Below the pieces are notes generated by a model. That model was not told the origin of the DNA, did no database searches, and was given only the letters and a program-made list of their open reading frames with translations. A stretch of DNA of 64,000 nt from Ecdyonurus torrentis (Eukaryota; Arthropoda; Insecta; Ephemeroptera; Heptageniidae), in NCBI GenBank assembly GCA_949318235.1, contig OX439131.1:15841434-15905433 (forward strand), given 5' to 3'. Within the stretch, counting starts at the first letter, position 1. Every line of letters begins with the position of its first letter. Shown piece after piece: positions 39,130 through 51,025 of this stretch. A program made the position numbers and the translations under genes.

Positions 39130-42100
39130 GTAATTACTGGAAGCTCCAAAACAAAAAGTACGAAAACAATTACTTAATGTTATTTCATCAACCTTTTCAA
39201 ATTGTTAATTTGAACCTCCCATATACCTCTTTTCATTCACATAATAACATTTGAGTATTTGCAGCAACTTCTTAGTTTCACATTTTTCTCATAAGTTAAC
39301 ATGGAAAAAAGTTTGAGTTTTTCTTATTTTGGCCAAAATAACATACTAAACGCCAATGAAAGTAATGGGGCAGGCTAGAGGTCGGCGAGCGAGGCAACTT
39401 GGAAGTACAAGCACCACAGCTGCTTCTTTTATAGTTAAATTTGTAATTACTGGAAGCTCCAGAACAAAAAGTACGAAAACAATTACTTAATGTTATTTCA
39501 TCAACCTATTCAAATTGTTGATTTGAACCTCCCATATACCTCTTTTCATTCACATAATAACGTTTGAGTATTTGCAGCAACTTCATAGTTTCACATTTTT
39601 TCCATAAGTTAACATGGAAAAAAGTTTGAGTTTTTCTTATTTTGGCCAAAATAACATACTAAACACCAATGAAAGTAATCGGGCAGGCTAGAGGTCGGCG
39701 AGCGAGGCAACTTGGAAGTACAAGCACCACAGCTGCTTCTTTTATAGTTAAATTTGTAATTACTGGAAGCTCCAAAACAAAAAGTACGAAAACAATTACT
39801 TAATGTTATTTCATCAACCTTTTCAAATTGTTAATTTGAACCTCCCATATACCTCTTTTTATTCACATAATAACATTTGAGTATTTGCAGCAACTTCTTA
39901 GTTTCACATTTTTCCCATAAGTTATTATGGAAAAAAGTTTGAGTTTTTGCTATTTTCGCCAAAATAACATACTTAACGCCAATGAAAGTAATCGGGCAGG
40001 CTAGAGGTCGGTGAGCGAGGCAACTTGGAAGTACAAGCACCACAGCTGCTTCTTTTTTAAATAAATTTGTAATTACTGGAAGCTCCAAAACAAAAATTAC
40101 GAAAACAATTACTTAATGTTATTTCATCAACCTTTTCAAATTGTTAATTTGAACCTCCCATATACCTCTTTTCATTCACATAATAACATTTGAGTATTTG
40201 CAGCAACTTCATAGTTTCACATTTTTCTCATAAGTTAACATGGAAAAAAGTTTGAGTTTTTGCTATTTTCGCCAAAATAACATACTTAACGCAAATGAAA
40301 GTAATCGGGCAGGCTAGAGGTCGGCGAGCGAGGCAACTTGGAAGTACAAGCACCACAGCTGCTTCTTTTATAGTTAAATTTGTAATTACTGGAAGCTCCA
40401 AAAAAAAAAAACACGAAAACAATTACTTAATGTTATTTCATCAACCTTTTCAAATTGTTAATTTGAACCTCCCATATACCTCTTTTCATTCACATAATAA
40501 CATTTGAGTATTTACAGCAACTTCTTAGTTTCACATTTTTCTCATAAGTTAACATGGAAAAAAGTTTGAATTTTTTGCTATTTTCGCCAAAATAACATTC
40601 TTAACGCCAATGAAAGTAATCGGGCAGGCTAGAGGTCGGCGAGGGAGGCAACTTGGAAGTACAAGCACCACAGCTGCTTCTTTTATAGTTAAATTTGTAA
40701 TTACTGGAAGCTCTAAAACAAAAAGTACGAAAACAATTACTTAATGTTATTTCATCAACCTTTTCAAATTGTTAATTTGAACCTCCCATATACCTCTTTT
40801 CATTCACATAATAACATTTGAGTATTTGCAGCAACTTCTTATTTTCACATTTTTCCCATAAGTTAACATGGAAAAAAGTTTGAGTTTTTCTTATTTTAGC
40901 CAAAATAACATACTAAACTCCAATAAAAGTAATCGGGCAGGCTAGAGGTCGGCGAGCGAGGCAACTTGGAAGTACAAGCACCACAGCTGCTTCTTTTATA
41001 AATAAATTTGTAATTACTGGAAGCTCCAAAACAAAAAGTACGAAAACAATTACTTAATGTTATTTCATCAATCTTTTCAAATTGTTGATTTGAACCTCCC
41101 ATATACCTCTTTTCATTCACATAATAACATATGAGTATTTGCAGCAACTTCATAGTTTCACATTTTTTCCATAAGTTAACATGGAAAAAAGTTTGAGTTT
41201 TTCTTATTTTGGCCAAAATAACATACTAAACGCCAATGAAAGTAATCGGGCAGGCTAGAGGTCGGCGAGGAAGGCAACTTGGAAGTACAAGCACCACAGC
41301 TGCTTCTTTTATAGTTAAATTTGTAATTACTGGAAGCTCCAAAACAAAAAGTACGAAAACAATTACTTAATGTTATTTCATCAACCTTTTCAAATTGTTA
41401 ATTTGAACCTCCCATATACCTCTTTTCATTCACATAATAACATTTGAGTATTTGCAGCAACTTCTTAGTTTCACATTTTTCCCATAAGTTAATATGGAAA
41501 AAAGTTTGAGTTTTTCTTATTTTGGCCAAAATAACATACTTAACGCCGATAAAAGTAATCGGGCAGGCTAGAGGTCGGCGAGCGAGGCAACTTGGAAGTA
41601 CAAGCACCACAGCTGCTACTTTTATAGTTAAATTTGTAATTACTGGAAGCTCCAAAACAAAAAGTACGAAAACAATTACTTAATGTTATTTCATCAACCT
41701 TTTCAAATTGTTAATTTGAACCTCCCATATACCTCTTTTCATTCACATAATAACATTTGAGTATTTGCAACAACTTCTTAGTTTCACATTTTTCTCATAA
41801 GTTAACATGGAAAAAAGTTTGAGTTTTTGCTATTTTTGCCAAAATAACATACTTAACGCCAATGAAAGTAATCGGGCAGGCTAGAGGTTGGCAAGCGAGG
41901 CAACTTGGAAGTACAAGCACCACAGCTGCTTCTTTTATAGTTAAATTTGTAATTACTGGGAGCTCTAAAACAAAAAGTATGAAAACAAATTATTAATGTT
42001 ATTTCATCAACCTTTTCAAATTGTTAATTTAAACCTCCCATATACCTCTTTCCATTCACATAATAACATTTGAGTATTTGCAGCAACTTCATAGTTTCAC

Positions 42101-43826
42101 ATTTTTCCCATAAGTTAATATGGAAAAAAGTTTGAGTTTTTCTTATTTTGGCCAAAATAACATACTTAACGCCAATGAAAGTAATCGGGCAGGCTAGAGG
42201 TCGGCGAGCGAGGCAACTTGGAAGTACAAGCACCACAGCTGCTACTTTTATAGTTAAATTTGTAATTACTGGAAGCTCCAAAACAAAAAGTACGAAAACA
42301 ATTACTTAATGTTATTTCATCAACCTTTTCAAATTGTTGATTTGAACCTCCCATATACCTCTTTTCATTCACATAATAACATTTGAGTATTTGCAGCAAC
42401 TACTTAGTTTCACATTTTTTCCATAAGTTAACATTGAAAAAAGTTTGAGTTTTTGTTATTTTCGCCAAAATAACATACTTAACGCCAATGAAAGTAATCG
42501 GGCAGGCTAGAGGTTGGCAAGCGAGGCAACTTGGAAGTACAAGCACCACAGCTGCTTCTTTTATAGTTAAATTTGTAATTACTGGAAGCTCTAAAACAAA
42601 AACTACGAAAACAATTACTTAATGTTATTTCATCAACCTTTTCAAATTGTTAATTTGAACCTCCCATTTACCTCTTTTCATTCACATAATAACATTTGAG
42701 TATTTGCAGCAACTTCTTATTTTCACATTTTTCCCATAAGTTAATATGGAAAAAAGTTTGAGTTTTTCTTATTTTGGCCAAAATAACATAATTAACGCCA
42801 ATGAAAGTAATCGGGCAGGCTAGAGGTCGGCGAGCGAGGCAACTTGGAAGTACAAGCACCACAGCTGCTACTTTTATAGTTAAATTTGTAATTACTGGAA
42901 GCTCCAAAATAAAAAGTACGAAAACAATTACTTAATGTTATTTCATCAACCTTTTCAAATTGTTGATTTGAACCTCCCATATACCTCTTTTCATTCACAT
43001 AATAACATTTGAGTATTTGCAGCAACTTTATAGTTTCACATTTTTTCCATAAGTTAACATGGAAAAAAGTTTGAGTTTTTCTTATTTTGGCCAAAATAAC
43101 ATACTAAACGCCAATGAAAGTAATCGGGCAGGCTAGAGATTGGCGAGCTAGGCAACTTGGAAGTACAAGCACCACAGCTGCTTCTTTTATAGTTAAATTT
43201 GTAATTACTGGAAGCTCCAAAACAAAAAACACGAAAACAATTACTTAATGTTATTTCATCAACCTTTTCAAATTGTTAATTTGAACCTCCCATATACCTC
43301 TTTTCATTTACATAATAACATTTGAGTATTTGCAGCAACTTCTTAGTTTCACATTTTTCTCATAAGTTAACATGGAAAAAAGTTTGAGTTTTTGCTATTT
43401 TTGCCAAAATAACATACTTAACGCCAATGAAAGTAATCGGGCAGGCTAGAGGTTGGCAAGCGAGGCAACTTGGAAGTACAAGCACCACAGCTGCTTCTTT
43501 TATAGTTAAATTTGTAATTACTGGAAGCTCTAAAACAAAAAGTATGAAAACAAATACTTAATGTTATTTCATCAACCTTTTCAAATTGTTAATTTGAACC
43601 TCCCATATACCTCTTTTCATTCACATAATAACATTTGAGTATTTGCAGCAACTTCATAGTTTCACATTTTTCCCATAAGTTAATATGGAAAAAAGTTTGA
43701 GTTTTTCTTATTTTGGCCAAAATAACATACTTAACGCCAATGAAAGTAATCGGGCAGGCTAGAGGTCGGCGAGCGAGGCAACTTGGAAGTACAAGCACCA
43801 CAGCTGCTACTTTTATAGTTAAATTT
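39130..43826 (+). repeat. 15-monomer block, second copy in gamma (4,697 bp)
   Basis: Monomers 126-140 repeat 34434-39129 in tandem. The one-base length gain comes from an A run of 12 (40400-40411) where the other copies have 11. Another private change is gagggagg near 40641 for gagcgagg. Confidence 0.87.
40400..40411 (+). repeat. 12-A homopolymer run
   Basis: Runs at the equivalent site are 11 A at 4403-4413, 18489-18499 and 35704-35714. In most monomers the site reads aaaacaaaaa. One extra A here makes this the only 315-bp monomer when combined with the extra T in gaattttttgc downstream. Confidence 0.85.
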
Positions 43827-46800
43827 GTAATTACTGGAAGCTCCAAAACAAAAAGTACGAAAACAATTACTTAATGTTATTTCATCAACCTTTTCAAATT
43901 GTTGATTTGAACCTCCCATATACCTCTTTTCATTCACATAATAACATTTGAGTATTTGCAGCAACTTTATAGTTTCACATTTTTTCCATAAGTTAACATG
44001 GAAAAAAGTTTGAGTTTTTCTTATTTTGGCCAAAATAACATACTAAACGCCAATGAAAGTAATCGGGCAGGCTAGAGATTGGCGAGCAAGGCAACTTGGA
44101 AGTACAAGCACCACAGCTGCTTCTTTTATAGTTAAATTTGTAATTACTGGAAGCTCCAAAACAAAAAACACGAAAACAATTACTTAATGTTATTTCATCA
44201 ACCTTTTCAAATTGTTAATTTGAACCTCCCATATACCTCTTTTCATTCACATAATAACATTTGAGTATTTGCAGCAACTTCTTAGTTTCACATTTTTCTC
44301 ATAAGTTAACATGGAAAAAAGTTTGAGTTTTTGCTATTTTTGCCAAAATAACATACTTAACGCCAATGAAAGTTATCGGGCAGGCTAGAGGTTGGCAAGC
44401 GAGGCAACTTGGAAGTACAAGCACCACAGCTGCTTCTTTTATAGTTAAATTTGTAATTACTGGAAGCTCTAAAACAAAAAGTATGAAAACAAATACTTAA
44501 TGTTATTTCATCAACCTTTTCAAATTGTTAATTTGAACCTCCCATATACCTCTTTTCATTCACATAATAACATTTGAGTATTTGCAGCAACTTCATAGTT
44601 TCACATTTTTCCCATAAGTTAATATGGAAAAAAGTTTGAGTTTTTCTTATTTTGGCCAAAATAACATACTTAACGCCAATGAAAGTAATCGGGCAGGCTA
44701 GAGGTCGGCGAGCGAGGCAACTTGGAAGTACAAGCACCACAGCTGCTACTTTTATAGTTAAATTTGTAATTACTGGAAGCTCCAAAACAAAAAGTACGAA
44801 AACAATTACTTAATGTTATTTCATCAACCTTTTCAAATTGTTGATTTGAACCTCCCACATACCTCTTTTCATTCACGTCATAACATTTGAGTATTTGCAG
44901 CAACTTCTTATTTTCACATTTTTCCCATAAGTTAACATGGAAAAAAGTTTGAGTTTTTCTTATTTTGGCCAAAATAACATACTAAACGCCAATGAAAGTA
45001 ATCGGGCAGGCTACAGGTCGGCGAGTGAGGCAACTTGGAAGTACAAGCACCACAGCTGCTACTTTTATAGTTAAATTTGTAATTACTGGAAGCTCCAAAA
45101 CAAAAAGTACGAAAACAATTACTTAATGTTATTTCATCAACCTTTTCAAATTGTTGATTTGAACCTCCCATATACCTCTTTTCATTCACATAATAACATT
45201 TGAGTATTTGCAGCAACTTCTTATTTTCACATTTTTCCCATAAGTTAACATGGAAAAAGTTTGAGTTTTTCTTATTTTGGCCAAAATAACATACTAAACG
45301 GCAATGAAATTAATCGGGCAGGCTAGAGGTCGGCGAGCGAGGCAACTTGGAAGTACAAGCACCACAGCTGCTTCTTTTATAGTTAAATTTGTAATTACTG
45401 GAAGCTCCAAAACAAAAAGTACGAAAACAATTACTTAATGTTATTTCATCAACCTTTTCAAATTGTTTATTTGAACCTCCCATATACCTCTTTTCATTCA
45501 CATAATAACATTTGAGTATTTGCAGCAACTTCTTAGTTTCACATTTTTTCCATAAGTTAACATTGAAAAAAGTTTGAGTTTTTGTTATTTTCGCCAAAAT
45601 AACATACTTAACGGCAATGAAAGTAATCGGGCAGGCTAGAGGTTGGCAAGCGAGGCAACTTGGAAGTACAAGCACCACAGCTGCTTCTTTTATAGTTAAA
45701 TTTGTAATTACTGGAAGCTCTAAAACCAAAAGTACGAAAACAATTACTTAATGTTATTTCATCAACCTTTTCAAATTGTTAATTTGAACCTCCCATATAC
45801 CTCTTTTCATTCACATAATAACATTTGAGTATATGCAGCAACTTCTTATTTTCACATTTTTTCCATAAGTTAACATGGAAAAAAGTTTAAGTTTTTCTTA
45901 TTTTGGCCAAAATAACATACTAAACGCCAATGAAAGTAATCGGGCAGGCTAGAGATTGGCGAGCGAGGCAACTTGGAAGTACAAGCACCACAGCTGCTTC
46001 TTTTATAGTTAAATTTGTAATTACTGGAAGCTCCAAAACAAAAAACACGAAAACAATTACTTAATGTTATTTCATCAACCCTTTCAAATTGTTAATTTGA
46101 ACCTCCCATATACCTCTTTTCATTCACATAATAACATTTGAGTATTTGCAGCAACTTCTTAGTTTCACATTTTTCTCAAAAGTTAACATGGAAAAAAGGT
46201 TGAGTTTTTGCTATTTTCGCAAAAATAACATACTTAACGCCAATGAAAGTTATCGGGTAGGCTAGAGGTTGGCAAGCGAGGCAACTTGGAAGTACAAGCA
46301 CCACAGCTGCTTTTTTTATAGTTAAATTTGTAATTACTTGAAGCTCTGAAACAAAAAGTACGAAAACAATTACTTAATGTTATTTCATCAACCTTTTCAA
46401 ATTGTTAATTTGAACCTCCCATATACCTCTTTTCATTCACATAATAACATTTGAGTATTTGCAGCAACTTCTTATTTTCACATTTTTCCCATAAGTTAAC
46501 ATGGAAAAAAGTTTGAGTTTTTCTTATTTTGGCCAAAATAACATACTTAACGCCAAAGAAAGTAATCGGGCAGGCTACAGGTCGGTGAGCGAGGCAACTT
46601 GGAAGTACAAGCACCACAGCTGCTTCCTTTATAGTTAAATTTATAATTACTGGAAGCTCCAAAACAAAAAGTACGAAAACAATTACTTAATGTTATTTCA
46701 TCAACCTTTTCAAATTGTTGATTTGAACCTCCCATATACCTCTTTTCATTCACATAATAACATTTGAGTATTTGCAGCAACTTCTTATTTTCACATTTTT

Positions 46801-46955
46801 CCCATAAGTTAACATGGAAAGAAGTTTGAGTTTTTCTTATTTTGGCCAAAATAACATACTAAACGCCAATGAAAGTAATCGGGCAGGCTAGAGGTCGGCG
46901 AGCGAGGCAACTTGGAAGTACAAGCACCACAGCTGCTTCTTTTATAGTTAAATTT

Positions 46956-48521
46956 GTAATTACTGGAAGCTCCAAAACTAAAAACACGAAAACAATTACT
47001 TAATGTTATTTCATCAACCTTTTCAAATTGTTAATTTGAACCTCCCATATACCTCTTTTCATTCACATAATAACATTTGAGTATTTGCAGCAACTTCTTA
47101 TTTTCACATTTTTCTCATAAGTTAACATGGAAAAAAGTTTGAGTTTTTGCTATTTTCGCCAAAATAACATACTTAACGCCAATGAAAATAATCGGGCAGG
47201 CTAGAGGTTGGCAAGCGGGGCAACTTGGAAGTACAAGCACCACAGCTGCTTCTTTTATAGTTAAATTTGTAATTACTGGAAGCTCTAAAACAAAAAGTAC
47301 GAAAACAATTACTTAATGTTATTTCATCAACCTTTTCAAATTGTTAATTTGAACCTCCCATATACCTCTTTTCATTCACATAATAACATTTGAGTATTTG
47401 CAGCAACTTCTTAGTTTCACATTTTTCCCATAAGTTAATATGGAAAAAAGTTTGAGTTTTTCTTATTTTGGCCAAAATAACATACTTAACGCCAATGAAA
47501 GTAATCGGGCAGGCTAGAGGTTGGCGAGCGAGGCAACTTGGAAGTACAAGCACCACAGCTGCTACTTTTATAGTTAAATTTGTAATTACTGGAAGCTCTA
47601 AAACAAAAAGTACGAAAACAATTACTTAATGTTATTTAATCAACCTTTTCAAATTGTTGATTTGAACTTCCCATATACCTCTTTTCATTCACATAATAAC
47701 ATTTGAGTATTTGCAGCAACTTCATAGTTTCTAATTTTTTCCATAAGTTAACATGGAAAAAAGTTTGAGTTTTTCCTTATTTTGGCCAAAATAACATACT
47801 AAACGCCAATGAAAGTAATCGGGCAGGCTACAGGTCGGCGAGCGAGGCAACTTGGAAGTACAAGCACCACAGCTGCTTCTTTTATAGTTAAATTTGTAAT
47901 TACTGGAAGCTCCAAAACAAAAAGTACGAAAACAATTACTTAATGTTATTTCATCAACCTTTTCAAATTGTTGATTTGAACCTCCCATATACCTCTTTTC
48001 ATTCACATAATAACATTTGAGTATTTGCAGCAACTTCATAGTTTCACATTTTTTCCATAAGTTAACATGGAAAAAAGTTTGAGTTTTTCTTATTTTGGCC
48101 AAAAAAACATACTAAACGCCAAAGAAAGTAATCAGGCAGGCTAGAGGTCGGCAAGCGAGGCAACTTGGAAGTACAAGCACCACAGCTGCTTCTTTTATAG
48201 TTAAATTTGTAATTACTAGAAGCTCCAAAACAAAAAACACGAAAACAATTACTTAATGTTATTTCATCAACCTTTTCAAATTGTTAATTTGAACCTCCCA
48301 TATACCTCTTTTCATTCACATAATAACATTTGAGTATTTACAGCAACTTATTAGTTTCACATTTTTCTCATAAGTTAACATGGAAAAAAGTTTGAGTTTT
48401 TGCTATTTTCGACAAAATAACATACTTAACGCAAATAAAAGTAATCGGGCAGGCTAGAGGTTGGCAAGCGAGGCAACTTGGAAGTACAAGCACCACAGCT
48501 GCTTCTTTTATAGTTAAATTT
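46956..48521 (+). repeat. 5-monomer HOR, single copy in delta (1,566 bp)
   Basis: Monomers 151-155 match 28798-30363. The next monomer (48522) matches the one at 31930, so the second HOR copy of gamma is absent. The match offset falls from 18,158 to 16,592, a difference of 1,566. The first monomer differs from its counterparts in lacking aacgtcc and in reading cttattttcac. Confidence 0.87.
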
Positions 48522-51025
48522 GTAATTACTGGAAGCTCTAAAACAAAAAGTACGAAAACAATTACTTAATGTTATTTCATCAACCTTTTCAAATTGTTAA
48601 TTTGAACCTCCCATATACCTCTTTTCATTCACATAATAACATTTGAGTATTTGCAGCAACTTCTTATTTTCACATTTTTCCCATAAGTTAACATGGAAAG
48701 AAGTTTGAGTTTTTCTTATTTTGGCCAAAATAACATACTAAACGCCAATGAAAGTAATCGGGCAGGCTAGAGGTCAGCGAGCGAGGCAACTTGGAAGTAC
48801 AAGCACCACAGCTGCTTCTTTTATAGTTAAATTTGTAATTACTGGAAGCTCCAAAACAAAAAACACGAAAACAATTACTTAATGTTATTTCATCAACCTT
48901 TTCAAATTGTTAATTTGAACCTCCCATATACCTCTTTTCATTCACATAATAACATTTGAGTATTTGCAGCAACTTCTTAGTTTCACATTTTTCTCATAAG
49001 TTAACATGGAAAAAAGTTTGAGTTTTTGCTATTTTCGCCAAAATAACATACTTAACGCCATGGAAAATAATCGGGCAGGCTAGAGGTTGGCAAGCGGGGC
49101 AACTTGGAAGTACAAGCACCACAGCTGCTTCTTTTATAGTTAAATTTGTAATTACTGGAAGCTCTAAAACAAAAAGTACGAAAACAATTACTTAATGTTA
49201 TTTCATCAACCTTTTCAAATTGTTAATTTGAACCTCCCATATACCTCTTTTCATTCACATAATAACATTTGAGTATTTGCAGCAACTTCTTAGTTTCACA
49301 TTTTTCCCATAAGTTAATATGGAAAAAAGTTTGAGTTTTTCTTATTTTGGCCAAAATAACAAACTTAACGCCAATGAAAGTAATCGGGCAGGCTAGAGGT
49401 TGGCGAGCGAGGCAACTTGGAAGTACAAGCACCACAGCTGCTACTTTTATAGTTAAATTTGTAATTACTGGAAGCTGCAAAACAAAAAGTACGAAAACAA
49501 TTACTTAATGTTATTTCATCAACCTTTTAAAATTGTTGATTTGAACCTCCCATATACCTCTTTTCATTCACATAATAACATTTGAGTATTTGCAGCAACT
49601 TCATAGTTTCTAATTTTTTCCATAAGTTAACATGGAAAAAAGTTTGAGTTTTTCTTATTTTGGCCAAAATAACATACTAAACGCCAATGAAAGTAATCGG
49701 GCAGGCTACAGGTCGGCGAGCGAGGCAACTTGGAAGTACAAGCACCACAGCTGCTTCTTTTATAGTTAAATTTGTAATTACTGGAAGCTCCAAAACAAAA
49801 AGTACGAAAACAATTACTTAATGTTATTTCATCAACCTTTTCAAATTGTTGATTTGAACCTCCCATATACCTCTTTTCATTCACATAATAACATTTGAGT
49901 ATTTGCAGCAACTTCATAGTTTCACATTTTTTCCATAAGTTAACATGGAAAAAAGTTTGAGTTTTTCTTATTTTGGCCAAAATAACATACTAAACGCCAA
50001 AGAAAGTAATCAGGCAGGCTAGAGGTCGGCGAGCGAGGCAACTTGGAAGTACAAGCACCACAGCTGCTTCTTTTATAGTCAAATTTGTAATTACTAGAAG
50101 CTCCAAAACAAAAAACACGATAACAATTACTTAATGTTATTTCATCAACCTTTTCAAATTGTTAATTTGAACCTCCCATATACCTCTTTTCTTTCACATA
50201 ATAACATTTGAGTATTTACAGCAACTTCTTAGTTTCACATTTTTCTCATAAGTTAACATGGAAAAAAGTTTAGGTTTTTGCTATTTTCGCCAAAATAACA
50301 TACTTAACGCTAATAAAAGTAATCGGGCAGGCTAGAGGTTGGCAAGCGAGGCAACTTGGAAGTACAAGCACCACAGCTGCTTCTTTTATAGTTAAATTTG
50401 TAATTACTGGAAGCTCTAAAACAAAAAGTACGAAAACAATTACCTAATGTTATTTCATCAACCTTTTCAAATTGTTAATTTGAACCTCCCATATACCTCT
50501 TTTCATTCACATAATAACATTTGAGTATTTGCAGCAACTTCTTATTTTCACATTTTTCCCATAAGTTAACATGGAAAAAAGTTTGAGTTTTTCTTATTTT
50601 GGCCAAAATAACATACTAAACGCTAATGAAAGTAATCGGGCAGGCTAGAGGTCAGCGAGCGAGGCAACTTGGAAGTACAAGCACCACAGCTGCTTCTTTT
50701 ATAGTTAAATTTGTAATTACTGGAATCTCCAAAACAAAAAGTACGAAAACAATTACTTAATGTTATTTCATCAACCTTTTCAAATTGTTGATTTGAACCT
50801 CCCATATACCTCTTTTCATTCACATAATAACATTTAAGTATTTGCAGCAACTTCTTAGTTTCACATTTTTGCCATAAGTTAACATCGAAAAAAGTTTGAG
50901 TTTTTCTTATTTTGGCCAAAATAACATACTAAACGCAAATGAAAGTAATCGGGCAGGCTAGAGGTTGGCGAGTGAGGCAACTTGGAAGTACAAGCACCAC
51001 AGCTGCTACTTTTATAGTTAAATTT

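Larger units (their letters stand above)
27546..45703 (+). repeat. Large HOR unit gamma, 58 monomers (18,158 bp)
   Basis: Monomers 89-125 reproduce monomers 34-70 of beta at an offset of 17,215. A 15-monomer block then repeats (39130-43826 against 34434-39129). The unit finishes with six monomers (43827-45703) matching 21915-23791, except that the last one stays like the monomer at 10018 rather than turning into a hybrid. The next unit starts directly after it. Confidence 0.87.
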
